Of a stretch of 64,000 bases of DNA, positions 28,676-37,166 are shown piece by piece. The notes beneath the pieces were generated by a model, which was not told the DNA's origin, did no database searches, and was given only the letters and a program-made list of their open reading frames with translations. Source of the stretch: Noviherbaspirillum cavernae (lineage in GTDB: Bacteria > Pseudomonadota > Gammaproteobacteria > Burkholderiales > Burkholderiaceae_D); the NCBI RefSeq assembly GCF_003590875.1, contig NZ_QYUN01000003.1, positions 124,001 through 188,000 of the forward strand. Direction: 5' to 3'. Every line of letters starts with the position of its first letter. Within the stretch, counting starts at the first letter, position 1. A program made the translations under genes and the position numbers.

Positions 28676-29692
28676 ATGAAATTTCATCGTTTCGCCGCAA
28701 TTGGCTGTCTGGCTGTCGCGCTGCCTGTCGCAGCCCAGGAATTCACGATCAAGGTCGCCCACTTTCTGCCGCCGGCCGCACCGGCGCAGGTGCGCGTGCT
28801 GCAACCCTGGTGCGATGCCCTGAAGAAGGATTCGGGCAGTCGCATCGCGTGCCAGATTTATCCGGCCATGCAACTGGGCGGCACGCCCGCGCAACTGGTG
28901 GACCAGGTGAGGAACGGCGTGGCGGACGTGGTGTGGACCGCGCCCGGATATTCCACCGGGCGTTTCCCGCTGATCGAAGCCTTCGAATTGCCCTTCATGA
29001 TTTCCGACGCAAGCTCGGGCAGCCGCGCCGCATGGAAGTTCTACCAGCAGCACGCGCAGCAGGAGTTTTCGGCCTTTAAGATGCTGGCGCTGCACGTCGA
29101 TGGAGGCCAGGCGGTCCATACCGCTAAGAAGGAAGTGAAGTCCGTAGCGGACTGGAAGGGACAGAAGCTGCGCTCCTCGACACGGCTGGGCGCGAAGACC
29201 CTGATCGCACTCGGCGCCACGCCGGTTGCGATGCCGCCGGCACAAGTGACCGAAGCGATCTCCAAGGGCGTGGTCGATGGCGCGATGGGCGCATGGGAAG
29301 TGGTGCTGCCGACCAAGCTGGATGAAGTGGCCAAACTGCATTCGCAGCCGCCCACAGGCCAGCCCTATCCTTCCACCACCGTGCTGATGCTGCTGATGAA
29401 CAAGCAGAAATTCGACGGCATGCCGGCAGACCTGAAAGCCATCATCGACAGGCACAGCGGCGCGGAGCTGGTCGAGCGTTTCGGACGTGTGTGGGATGAG
29501 GAAGCGACAAATTCGCGCAAGAAGGTGCTGGCCTCCGGCGGGCAGATCATCGACTTCACACCGGCCGAGATGGCTGCCATGCGCAGCGCAACGGCGAGCG
29601 TCGATGAAGACTGGATCAGGCAGGTCACCGAGAAAGGCCATGACGGCAAGCGCCTCGCTGCCGCCGCGCGCACGCTCGCGACTGGACAGTAA
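28676..29692 (+). CDS. dctP: TRAP transporter substrate-binding protein (DctP type)
   Basis: This 338-residue periplasmic receptor has a signal peptide ending at AAQE (about 1-20). The mature chain EFTIKVAHFLPPAAPAQ and the region containing STRLGAKTLIALGATPVAMPPAQ carry the DctP hallmark arginine and are typical of TRAP receptors for organic acids. It precedes the DctQ and DctM genes and follows the HpaR operators. The ligand is probably 4-hydroxyphenylacetate, homoprotocatechuate or a related aromatic acid, inferred from linkage to the hpa genes. Confidence 0.88.
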   Translation: MKFHRFAAIGCLAVALPVAAQEFTIKVAHFLPPAAPAQVRVLQPWCDALKKDSGSRIACQIYPAMQLGGTPAQLVDQVRNGVADVVWTAPGYSTGRFPLIEAFELPFMISDASSGSRAAWKFYQQHAQQEFSAFKMLALHVDGGQAVHTAKKEVKSVADWKGQKLRSSTRLGAKTLIALGATPVAMPPAQVTEAISKGVVDGAMGAWEVVLPTKLDEVAKLHSQPPTGQPYPSTTVLMLLMNKQKFDGMPADLKAIIDRHSGAELVERFGRVWDEEATNSRKKVLASGGQIIDFTPAEMAAMRSATASVDEDWIRQVTEKGHDGKRLAAAARTLATGQ

Positions 29693-29726
29693 GACCATCG
29701 GATAAACCATTTTCGGAATCGAAACA

Positions 29727-30359
29727 ATGATGAATCCAATGGAGTTGCCGCGCCAGTCGGTGGCACACGAGCCGGTGGCACACGAGCCGGTGGCACACGA
29801 GCCGGTGGCACACGAGCCGGTGGCGCACGAGCCGGTGGCGCACGAGCCGGTGGCGCACGAGCCGATGAAGCACGTCCTGATTGCCGCCGCCAAAACGGCG
29901 GCAATCGCGGGCGGTCTGCTGTTCATCGCATTGATTGTCATGTCGCTGATATCCATCATCGGGCGCAAGCTCGGCTTTGGCCCGGTCGAGGGCGATATCG
30001 AGTTGATGCAGGCGGGCACGGCCGTGGCGGCGATGGCTTTCCTGCCGTATTGCACGCTGCAGGGCGAGCATATCAAGGTGGATTTTTTCACCGAGAACAT
30101 GCGCGAATCGCTCAAGCGCCCGATCGACGGCGTCGCCGAGTGTCTGCTGGCGCTGGTCGTCGCCCTGCTGACGTGGCGCACCGCGCTGTCTGCGGTTGCC
30201 CTGCATGAGGCGGGCGAAGTCACCACGCTGGTGTCGCTGCCGGTATGGATTCCGGTCGCCGCGCTGGTGCCGATCCTTGCACTCACGACGCTGTGTGCGA
30301 TGTACCGCGCCGTCGCGTCGTTCCGTTCGTCGAAACCATTGTCAGGGAGAACAGCATGA
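29727..30359 (+). CDS. dctQ: TRAP transporter small permease (DctQ) with N-terminal VAHEP repeats
   Basis: This 210-residue four-helix membrane protein is the small TRAP subunit. Residues 12-46 are seven exact copies of VAHEP, encoded by 15-nt tandem repeats, before the first membrane helix (about 52-73). Family members normally start close to that helix, and a possible older start is M47 at 29865. The stop overlaps the DctM start as ATGA. Repeat number could vary by slippage without changing frame. Confidence 0.85.
   Translation: MMNPMELPRQSVAHEPVAHEPVAHEPVAHEPVAHEPVAHEPVAHEPMKHVLIAAAKTAAIAGGLLFIALIVMSLISIIGRKLGFGPVEGDIELMQAGTAVAAMAFLPYCTLQGEHIKVDFFTENMRESLKRPIDGVAECLLALVVALLTWRTALSAVALHEAGEVTTLVSLPVWIPVAALVPILALTTLCAMYRAVASFRSSKPLSGRTA
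29760..29864 (+). repeat. Seven-copy 15-nt coding tandem repeat in dctQ
   Basis: The unit GTGGCACACGAGCCG occurs seven times with no interruption. The first four copies have GCA and the last three GCG for alanine, so the array probably grew by at least two expansions. Each unit encodes VAHEP. It is in frame, giving a length-variable, histidine- and acid-rich N-terminal tail. Confidence 0.95.
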
Positions 30360-31684
30360 GCGGAACCACCGTCGGCCTGCTCGGCTTTGCCATTCTGCTG
30401 CTGTTGCTGGCGGCACGCTTTCACATTGCCATCACGATGTTCGTCGTCGGCTCCGGCATTTATCTCGTGATGAGCAAGGGCGAGCTGAACGGCCTGATGT
30501 TCACTCTGAACAACCTGGTCTATGCACGGGTATCCAACTACGATCTCGCGGTCATCCCCCTGTTCATTCTGATGGGGCAATTCGCGACCCATGGCGGGCT
30601 GTCGAAGGCGCTGTTCCATGCCGCTGGCACGCTGATCGGCCATTGGCGCGGCGGCCTGGCGATGGCGTCAACGGCGGCTTGCGGCGCATTCGGCGCGATC
30701 TGCGGCTCATCGCTGGCTACGGCCGCGACCATGGGACAGGTTGCGCTGCCCGAACTGCGCAATCACGGCTACTCCGGCAAGCTCGCCACCGCCACGCTGG
30801 CGGCCAGCGGCACGCTGGGCATCCTGATCCCGCCCTCGGTGCCGCTCGTCATCTACGCGGTCCTGACGCAGGAATCGATCGGCAAGCTGTTCGTCGCGGC
30901 GGTCGTGCCCGGCGTGATCGCTGCCCTCGGCTACCTGCTCGTCATCGCGCTGATCGTGCGACGCGACCCCAGCGCCGGACCGGCCGGCAAGAAGGCGTCG
31001 TTCGCGGAGGTGGTCAAGGCGCAGGTCAGGATCATTCCGGTGCTGATCGTGTTCCTCGTCGTCATCGTGGGTATCTACGGCGGCTGGGCCAATCCGACCG
31101 AGGCAGCATCGATCGGCGCGGCCTCCTGCGGCATCATCGCCGTGCTGTCCGGCGGCATGCGCATGCGCAGCTTCCTCGCCAGCATCTACGGCACCGCAGT
31201 CGCCTCGGCCATGATCTTCATGGTGCTGATCGGCGCGGACCTGCTGAACTCCAGCCTCGCACTGTCGCAGATGCCGACCGAACTCGCGCACTGGGTGCAG
31301 GGCAGCGGCCTGCCGCCGCTGCTGGTGCTGTTCTCGATCCTCGTGATCTACATCATCCTTGGCTGCGTGATGGATTCACTCGCGATGATCCTGCTGACCA
31401 TTCCGATTTTCTATCCGGTCGTGATGGGTCTGGACTTCTTCGGCATGTCGGTCGCCGACAAGTCGGTCTGGTTCGGCATCCTCGCGCTGATGGTGGTCGA
31501 GATCGGCTTGGTGCATCCGCCCGTCGGCATGAATCTGTACGTGATCAACAAACTCAGCAAGGATGTGCCGATGAAGGACACGGCATGGGGCGTGATGCCC
31601 TTCCTCGCTTCGGATTTTCTGCGCATCATCGCATTGGTATTCATCCCGGGCCTGAGCCTGTGGCTGGTCCATGCGTTCGGCTGA
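30356..31684 (+). CDS. dctM: TRAP transporter large permease (DctM type)
   Basis: This 442-residue permease has about twelve hydrophobic helices and carries out sodium- or proton-coupled uptake with DctQ and DctP. Family features include GAFGAICGSSLATAATMG and GILIPPSVPLVIYAVLTQESIG. I chose the ATG at 30356, which overlaps the DctQ stop (ATGA); the open frame extends upstream inside dctQ. A structured repeat lies about 60 bp after its stop and may end the transcript. Confidence 0.92.
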   Translation: MSGTTVGLLGFAILLLLLAARFHIAITMFVVGSGIYLVMSKGELNGLMFTLNNLVYARVSNYDLAVIPLFILMGQFATHGGLSKALFHAAGTLIGHWRGGLAMASTAACGAFGAICGSSLATAATMGQVALPELRNHGYSGKLATATLAASGTLGILIPPSVPLVIYAVLTQESIGKLFVAAVVPGVIAALGYLLVIALIVRRDPSAGPAGKKASFAEVVKAQVRIIPVLIVFLVVIVGIYGGWANPTEAASIGAASCGIIAVLSGGMRMRSFLASIYGTAVASAMIFMVLIGADLLNSSLALSQMPTELAHWVQGSGLPPLLVLFSILVIYIILGCVMDSLAMILLTIPIFYPVVMGLDFFGMSVADKSVWFGILALMVVEIGLVHPPVGMNLYVINKLSKDVPMKDTAWGVMPFLASDFLRIIALVFIPGLSLWLVHAFG

Positions 31685-31740
31685 CATGCGCTGAAATACT
31701 CAGTAGTCGGAAATTTGGACAACGGCTGCATTGCTTCAAC

Positions 31741-31909
31741 TCCTTCCCCTTCAAGGGGATGAAGCAGGGGTTTCGCAAAGCATGCTTTGCGCCTGCTGAA
31801 TCGCATTGCCTTGCAAGGCAATGCGTGGGACGGCCGGGATGGGGATGGGTTTTACGTTGCGGATTTAACCCATCCCCACCCTAACCCTCCCCTTGAAGGG
31901 AAGGGGATG
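31741..31909. repeat. Inverted-repeat element D carrying the two-hairpin module
   Basis: Outer arms (CCTTCCCCTTCAAGGGG at the left and an inverted GA-rich counterpart at 31887-31908) enclose this element. Inside, 31764-31796 forms stem GCAGG/CCTGC with a 5-nt bulge and an 18-bp inner palindrome, and 31802-31825 is a 24-bp perfect palindrome. GGGGATGGGTT and AACCCATCCCC (about 31840-31877) add a further arm pair. The same module occurs inside repeats A3 and B1 with changed but still paired stems. No gene is supported between dctM and hpaG1. Confidence 0.65.
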
Positions 31910-31978
31910 CGATCGCAATGTTGCCACCTGAATTACTACGGACTTCTCTGTAAGTGACATATGCAAGGGAGAATTGAC

Positions 31979-32668
31979 ATGCAATCTGCAAGCACGCGCC
32001 AACCGCCCTGCCCCGCCATCAGCGGCACGGTCTATGGCGTCGTCCTCAACGACCGCGCCTCGCTCAACAGCATCGGCGCTGCGCTGGAGGATGCGCCATA
32101 CAAGGGCGCGCCGAAAGCGCCGGTCATGTACATCAAGCCGCGCAACACGCTGACCGGCTCCGGCGCGGTGGTGCAGCTGCCGGCAGGCGCCGATGCAGTC
32201 GAGATCGGCGCCACCGTCGGCATCCTGATCGGCCGGCCGGCGGCGCGCCTGCACGCGGCCGATGCAATGTCGGTCATCGCCGGCTTCGCGCTGGTGGCCG
32301 ACCTGAGCCTGCCGCATGCGAGTTACTACCGTCCCGCGATCCGGGAGAAGTGCTTCGACGCTTCCTGCCCCGTCGGGAATGTCGCCGCCGCCGATCTGGC
32401 CGGCGATCTGCGTGAACTGGTTTTGCAGACAACGATAGACGACCGGCTGGTCGCGCAGTGGCCGTTGGCCCATCTGGTGCGCGACGTGCCGCAACTGCTG
32501 GCCGACATCACCGAATTCATGTCCCTCGACACCGGCGACATGGTGCTGGTTGGCGTTCCCTATCTCGCGCCGCAGGCCGTTGCCGGCAGCCGCGTCCAGG
32601 TAGGCGCGAACCGGCCGGAACTGGGTACGCTGACATTCTCCATCGCAGCGGAAGGAGGCAAGGCATGA
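31979..32668 (+). CDS. hpaG1: 4-Hydroxyphenylacetate degradation isomerase/decarboxylase, HpaG1 half
   Basis: This 229-residue fumarylacetoacetate-hydrolase-fold protein corresponds to the N-terminal half of E. coli HpaG (HpcE). Together with HpaG2 it decarboxylates and isomerises 5-oxopent-3-ene-1,2,5-tricarboxylate to 2-hydroxyhepta-2,4-dienedioate. The ATG at 31979 has AGGGAGA at 31966-31972; an ATG 18 bases upstream is less likely. The stop overlaps the hpaG2 start (ATGA), so the halves are separate here but translationally coupled. Confidence 0.87.
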   Translation: MQSASTRQPPCPAISGTVYGVVLNDRASLNSIGAALEDAPYKGAPKAPVMYIKPRNTLTGSGAVVQLPAGADAVEIGATVGILIGRPAARLHAADAMSVIAGFALVADLSLPHASYYRPAIREKCFDASCPVGNVAAADLAGDLRELVLQTTIDDRLVAQWPLAHLVRDVPQLLADITEFMSLDTGDMVLVGVPYLAPQAVAGSRVQVGANRPELGTLTFSIAAEGGKA

Positions 32669-33441
32669 AGCGCGGACGCATCGCCTGGGAAGGCGCGATT
32701 CACGAAGTCACGCAGGCAGTAGATGGCTGCGTGCTGCTGGCGGATGGCCGCATGCTGGCCGAAACCGAACCGACATGGCTGCCGCCAGTCGCGCCGCGCA
32801 CCGTGTTCGCGCTCGGCCTGAACTACGCCGATCACGCAAAGGAACTCGCGTTCAAGGCGCCGGAGACGCCGCTGGTCTTCCTCAAGGGGCCCAACACCTT
32901 CATCGGCCACCGCGCGCATACGCGGCGGCCCGCGGATGCCACCTACATGCATTACGAATGCGAACTCGCGGTCGTGATCGGCAAGGAAGGCCGCCGCATC
33001 GCGAAGGAAGATGCATACGAATACGTCGCCGGCTACACCGTCGCCAACGACTACGCGATTCGCGATTACCTGGAGAACTATTACCGGCCGAACCTGCGCG
33101 TGAAGAACCGCGACGGCTGCACGCCGATCGGCCCTTGGCTGGTCGAGCGCGACGACATCGCGGACCCGATGCGGCTGGCGCTGACCACGCGTGTGAACGG
33201 CAGCGTGACGCAGCGCGGCACCACCGCCGACATGATCTTCGACATTCCGACGCTGATTTCCTGGCTGTCCTCATGCATGACGCTGTCGCCCGGCGACATC
33301 ATCCTGACCGGCACGCCGGAAGGACTGGCCGACGTCAAGGCGGGCGACGTGGTGGAAACCGAAATCGAAGGCATCGGCTGCCTGATGAACAGCATCGTCG
33401 ATGACGAAACCTTCTTCGGCAATGCAAAACACACTGGATAG
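32665..33441 (+). CDS. hpaG2: 4-Hydroxyphenylacetate degradation isomerase/decarboxylase, HpaG2 half
   Basis: This 258-residue FAH-fold protein has the metal-binding pattern HYECELAVVIG, the stretch VANDYAIRDYLENYYRPNLRVKNRDGCTPIGPW, and DIILTGTPEG near the end. It is the catalytic half of the HpaG bifunctional enzyme. GGAGG lies nine bases before the ATG inside the end of hpaG1. It is followed nine bases later by hpaE. Confidence 0.9.
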   Translation: MKRGRIAWEGAIHEVTQAVDGCVLLADGRMLAETEPTWLPPVAPRTVFALGLNYADHAKELAFKAPETPLVFLKGPNTFIGHRAHTRRPADATYMHYECELAVVIGKEGRRIAKEDAYEYVAGYTVANDYAIRDYLENYYRPNLRVKNRDGCTPIGPWLVERDDIADPMRLALTTRVNGSVTQRGTTADMIFDIPTLISWLSSCMTLSPGDIILTGTPEGLADVKAGDVVETEIEGIGCLMNSIVDDETFFGNAKHTG

Positions 33442-33450
33442 AGGAACAAC

Positions 33451-34905
33451 ATGCTGAAACACATGATCAACGGCAAGCGCGTCGAAAGCCGCGAGGTATT
33501 CGAGACGCGCAATCCGGCCACCAACGAAGTGCTGGCCGAAGTCGCAGCCGGCGGCGCGGAAGAAATTGCAGCGGCAGTGCAGGCGGCCAAGGACGCCTTC
33601 CCTGCATGGGCCGCGAAACCGGCGGCCGAGCGCGCGAAGCTGATGCGCAACCTGGGCGAACTCATCACGAAGAACGTGCCGGAAATCGCCGAGATGGAAA
33701 CGAATGACACCGGCCAGGTAATCGGCCAGACAAAGAAGGCATTGGTGCCGCGCGCAGCCGACAACTTCCACTTCTTCGCGGAAGTCTGCACGCGCATGGA
33801 TGGCGATTGCTACCCGTCCGATGACACGCATCTGAATTACACGATGTTCCAGCCGGTCGGCGTCTGTGCGCTGATCTCGCCGTGGAACGTGCCGTTCATG
33901 ACCGCGACATGGAAGACCGCGCCCTGCCTCGCGCTTGGCAACACTGCCGTTCTCAAGATGAGCGAACTGTCACCGATGACCGCCGACCGCCTGGCGGAAC
34001 TCGCGCTGGAGGCAGGAATCCCCGCCGGAGTGCTGAACGTGGTGCAGGGCTACGGCGCAACCGTCGGCGACGCGCTGGTGCGCCATCCCGATGTGCGCGC
34101 GATTTCGTTTACCGGAAGCACCGCAACCGGCACCCGCATCATCCAGAATGCCGGCCTGAAAAAATACTCGATGGAACTCGGCGGCAAATCTCCCTTCATC
34201 ATCTTCGATGACGCCGACTACGAACGTGCGCTCGATGCGGCCGTGTTCATGATCTTCTCCAACAATGGCGAACGCTGCACGGCAGGCTCGCGCATCCTGA
34301 TTCAAGAGTCGATCTACGACCGCTTCGTCGCCGACTTCGCCGCGCGTGCGTCGCGCCTCAAGGTCGGCGATCCGCTCGATCCCGATACCATCATCGGCCC
34401 CATGATCAGCCGCGACCATTGGGAAAAGGTCACCAGCTACATCGAACTCGGCAAACAGGAAGGCGCGCGCGTGGTGTTCGGCGGCTGCACGCCGGAGGTG
34501 CCGGAAAAATTCCGCAACGGTTTCTGGGTACAGCCCACGGTATTCGCCGATGTCGACAACCTCATGCGGATCGCACAGGAAGAAATTTTCGGACCGGTAC
34601 CTTGCCTGATCCGCTTCAAGGACGAGGCGCAGGCGCTGCAGATCGCGAACGATGTCGCCTACGGCCTGTCGTCCTATGTGTGGACCGAAAGCACCGGCCG
34701 CGCCTTGCGCATGGCGCGCGGCATCGAATCTGGCATGGTGTTCGTCAACAGCCAGAACGTGCGCGACCTGCGCCAACCCTTCGGCGGCACCAAGGCATCG
34801 GGCACCGGCCGCGAGGGCGGACACTGGAGCTTCGAAGTCTTTGCCGAGGCGAAGAACGTCTGCATGTCGCTGGGCGGGCATCCGATTCCGCGCTGGGGCG
34901 TTTGA
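33451..34905 (+). CDS. hpaE: 5-Carboxymethyl-2-hydroxymuconate semialdehyde dehydrogenase
   Basis: This 484-residue aldehyde dehydrogenase oxidises the ring-cleavage semialdehyde to 5-carboxymethyl-2-hydroxymuconate with NAD. C276 in NNGERCTAGSR is the nucleophile, and MELGGKSP carries the general base. AGAGGAAC precedes the ATG. It lies inside the tightly packed hpa operon between hpaG2 and hpaD, which fixes the role. Confidence 0.92.
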   Translation: MLKHMINGKRVESREVFETRNPATNEVLAEVAAGGAEEIAAAVQAAKDAFPAWAAKPAAERAKLMRNLGELITKNVPEIAEMETNDTGQVIGQTKKALVPRAADNFHFFAEVCTRMDGDCYPSDDTHLNYTMFQPVGVCALISPWNVPFMTATWKTAPCLALGNTAVLKMSELSPMTADRLAELALEAGIPAGVLNVVQGYGATVGDALVRHPDVRAISFTGSTATGTRIIQNAGLKKYSMELGGKSPFIIFDDADYERALDAAVFMIFSNNGERCTAGSRILIQESIYDRFVADFAARASRLKVGDPLDPDTIIGPMISRDHWEKVTSYIELGKQEGARVVFGGCTPEVPEKFRNGFWVQPTVFADVDNLMRIAQEEIFGPVPCLIRFKDEAQALQIANDVAYGLSSYVWTESTGRALRMARGIESGMVFVNSQNVRDLRQPFGGTKASGTGREGGHWSFEVFAEAKNVCMSLGGHPIPRWGV

Positions 34906-34929
34906 ATATTCTGACAAGGAGACTGCAAC

Positions 34930-35778
34930 ATGGGCAAGCTCGCACTCGCTGCAAAAATCACTCACGTACCGTCGCTGTACCTGTCCGAGCAGGACGGTCC
35001 GCACAAGGGTTGCCGCCAGCCCGCCATCGACGGCCATATCGAGATCGGCCGCCGCTGCCGCGCACTCGGGGTCGATACCATCGTCGTGTTCGACACGCAC
35101 TGGCTGGTCAATTCCGGCTACCACGTCAATTGCGCGCCGCACTTCGAAGGCATCTACACCAGCAACGAATTGCCGCATTTCATCAAGAACATGCCGTTCG
35201 CCTACGACGGCAATCCGGTGCTCGGGAAGCTGCTGGCGGAAGAAGCGACCGCCGGCGGCGTCCACACCCGCGCGCATGATGCGACCACGCTGCAGCTGGA
35301 ATACGGCACGCTGGTGCCGATGCGCTACATGAACTCCGACCGCCACTTCCGCGTGGTGTCGGTATCGGCCCTGTGCACCGTGCACAGCCTAGAGGACAGC
35401 ATTGCGCTGGGGCGCGCCGTGCGCCATGCCATCGAGGAAAAATACGACGGCACGGTGGCGGTCTTCGCCAGCGGTTCTCTCTCGCATCGCTTCGCGCAGA
35501 ACGGCGTCGCCGAACAATTCATGCACAAGGTCTGGAATCCCTTCCTCGAAGCCACCGACCATCACGTGGTCGAAATGTGGAAGAACGGCGACTGGAAAAC
35601 CTTCGTCGGCATGCTGCCGGAGTACGCCTACAAGTGCCATGGCGAAGGATTCATGCACGACACCGCGATGCTGCTCGGCGTGCTGGGCGCGGAAGAATAT
35701 ACCGGCAAGGCCGAAATCGTGACGCCCTACTTCGGCAGCTCCGGCACCGGGCAGATCAATGCAGTCTTTCCGCTTTGA
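34930..35778 (+). CDS. hpaD: 3,4-Dihydroxyphenylacetate 2,3-dioxygenase
   Basis: This 282-residue class III (LigB-fold) extradiol dioxygenase opens the homoprotocatechuate ring with non-haem Fe(II). It begins AAKITHVPSLYLSEQDGPHKGC, with early histidines in VFDTHWLVNSGYHV and later ones in FASGSLSHRF, consistent with HpaD/HpcB of the Oxalobacter-E. coli type. AAGGAG is ten bases before the ATG. Confidence 0.92.
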   Translation: MGKLALAAKITHVPSLYLSEQDGPHKGCRQPAIDGHIEIGRRCRALGVDTIVVFDTHWLVNSGYHVNCAPHFEGIYTSNELPHFIKNMPFAYDGNPVLGKLLAEEATAGGVHTRAHDATTLQLEYGTLVPMRYMNSDRHFRVVSVSALCTVHSLEDSIALGRAVRHAIEEKYDGTVAVFASGSLSHRFAQNGVAEQFMHKVWNPFLEATDHHVVEMWKNGDWKTFVGMLPEYAYKCHGEGFMHDTAMLLGVLGAEEYTGKAEIVTPYFGSSGTGQINAVFPL

Positions 35779-35799
35779 CCACGACGCAAGGAACCTGCG

Positions 35800-36201
35800 A
35801 TGCCTCATCTGACACTCGAATATTCCGGCAATTTGAAAGCGACGGGCGAGCTATCGGCCTTGTGCGCCAAGCTTGCAAGCTGCCTGGTCGCGCAGCAAGC
35901 CGACGGCAAACCTGTCTATCCGATCGGCGGCGTGCGCGTGCGCGCAATCGCGGTCGATGAATATTGCATCGCCGATGGCGCAGCCGATGCGGCCTTCGTG
36001 CACGCCACGTTGAAGATCGGCAGCGGACGCAGCGAAGCGGTGCGGCAAATCACCGGAAACGCGCTGTTCGACACGATGAAGACGCACTTCGCCGCCCTGT
36101 ACGACAGCATGGGCCTGGCGCTATCGCTCGAAATCGCCAAATTCAGCGAAGCGGGCACCTGGAAGCACAACAACCTGCATGCGCGTTATCGCCGCTCCTG
36201 A
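35800..36201 (+). CDS. hpaF: 5-Carboxymethyl-2-hydroxymuconate delta-isomerase
   Basis: This 133-residue tautomerase-superfamily enzyme isomerises 5-carboxymethyl-2-hydroxymuconate. After the initiator methionine the catalytic P2 is present ([12 protein letters not shown]), and R-rich residues such as VRVRAI follow, as in HpaF/HpcD. It lies 21 bp after hpaD in the same operon. Confidence 0.9.
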   Translation: MPHLTLEYSGNLKATGELSALCAKLASCLVAQQADGKPVYPIGGVRVRAIAVDEYCIADGAADAAFVHATLKIGSGRSEAVRQITGNALFDTMKTHFAALYDSMGLALSLEIAKFSEAGTWKHNNLHARYRRS

Positions 36202-36236
36202 TCCAGCAACCATCACCGAATTCACCGAGAAGACCA

Positions 36237-37040
36237 ATGCTGCCAACCAATGTGATTCAAGATCTGGCCCATCAATTGCATCGTGCCGAAAAGGCGCGCA
36301 CGCAGTTGCGCCACTTTTCCCAGGCGCATCCCGCCATGACCATCGAGGATGGCTACGCGATCCAGCGTGAATGGGTCAAGCTGAAGCTGGCAGAGGGACG
36401 CGTAATCAAGGGCCGCAAGATCGGCCTGACCTCGCGCGCGATGCAGATTTCCTCGCAGATCACCGAGCCGGATTACGCGCCCTTGCTGGACGATATGTTC
36501 TTCGAGTCTGGCACCGACATTCCGTTTTCGCGCTTCATCGCGCCGCGCATCGAAGTCGAACTGGCTTTCATCCTCGGCAAGCCGCTCAAGGGACCGGGCA
36601 TCACCTTGTTCAACGTACTGGCCGCGACCGAATATGTCACGCCGGCAATCGAGATCATCGATGCCCGCATCGAACAGTTCGACCGCGAAACGAAAGCGCC
36701 GCGCAAGGTATTCGACACCATCTCCGATTTTGCGGCCAATGCAGGCGTCGTGCTCGGTGGCCGCCCGGTTCGGCCGCATGACATCGATCTGCGCTGGATC
36801 AGTGCGATGCTCTATAAAAATGGCGTGATCGAGGAAACCGGCGTGGCCGCGGCGGTGCTGAATCACCCTGCCACCGGCGTGGCATGGCTGGCGAACAAGA
36901 TTGCGCCGCATGACGAGCAACTCAACGCCGGCGACGTGGTGCTGGCTGGCTCGTTCACGCGGCCAGTGCTGGCCGTGCCGGGCGACAATTTTCAGGCAGA
37001 TTATGGCCCGCTCGGGCAAATCGCCTTCCGCATCGTTTAG
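36237..37040 (+). CDS. hpaH: 2-Oxo-hept-3-ene-1,7-dioate hydratase
   Basis: This 267-residue hydratase of the MhpD/HpaH family adds water to 2-oxohept-3-enedioate using a divalent metal. It shows [12 protein letters not shown], the metal region [12 protein letters not shown], and [10 protein letters not shown] near the C-terminus. The ATG at 36237 is 35 bp after hpaF. The TAG stop is the first triplet of repeat A2, so the gene ends on a repeat boundary. Confidence 0.92.
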   Translation: MLPTNVIQDLAHQLHRAEKARTQLRHFSQAHPAMTIEDGYAIQREWVKLKLAEGRVIKGRKIGLTSRAMQISSQITEPDYAPLLDDMFFESGTDIPFSRFIAPRIEVELAFILGKPLKGPGITLFNVLAATEYVTPAIEIIDARIEQFDRETKAPRKVFDTISDFAANAGVVLGGRPVRPHDIDLRWISAMLYKNGVIEETGVAAAVLNHPATGVAWLANKIAPHDEQLNAGDVVLAGSFTRPVLAVPGDNFQADYGPLGQIAFRIV

Positions 37041-37155
37041 AGCACCTAACAAAATGATTCTGAGGGTGTTGCGCCGCCTTGCCGTACAAACTGTACTGTC
37101 TGCGGCGGCGCGCCTACTCAGAACCGCTTCGCTTCATTTTGTTAGACGCTCTTAA
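37038..37155. repeat. Family A palindromic repeat, full copy (A2)
   Basis: This element of about 115 bp has terminal inverted repeats AGAGC(AC/GT)CTAACAAAATGA at 37039-37057 and 37134-37152. The interior is also largely self-complementary (GCGCCGCC facing GGCGGCGC around GTACAAACTGTAC), so it can fold into one long hairpin. TTA flanks both sides. The left end supplies the hpaH stop codon; the right end is 12 bp before hpaI. It encodes no protein. Confidence 0.85.
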
Positions 37156-37166
37156 GGAAAATCAGC

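Noticed and set aside
29760..29864. CRISPR-like or non-coding minisatellite
   Set aside because: The units have no spacers and encode VAHEP in frame in the TRAP small permease.
28646..30643. Long minus-strand open frame across the TRAP genes
   Set aside because: It is a shadow of high-GC genes on the plus strand; its protein is low-complexity in the repeat region and lacks domain features.
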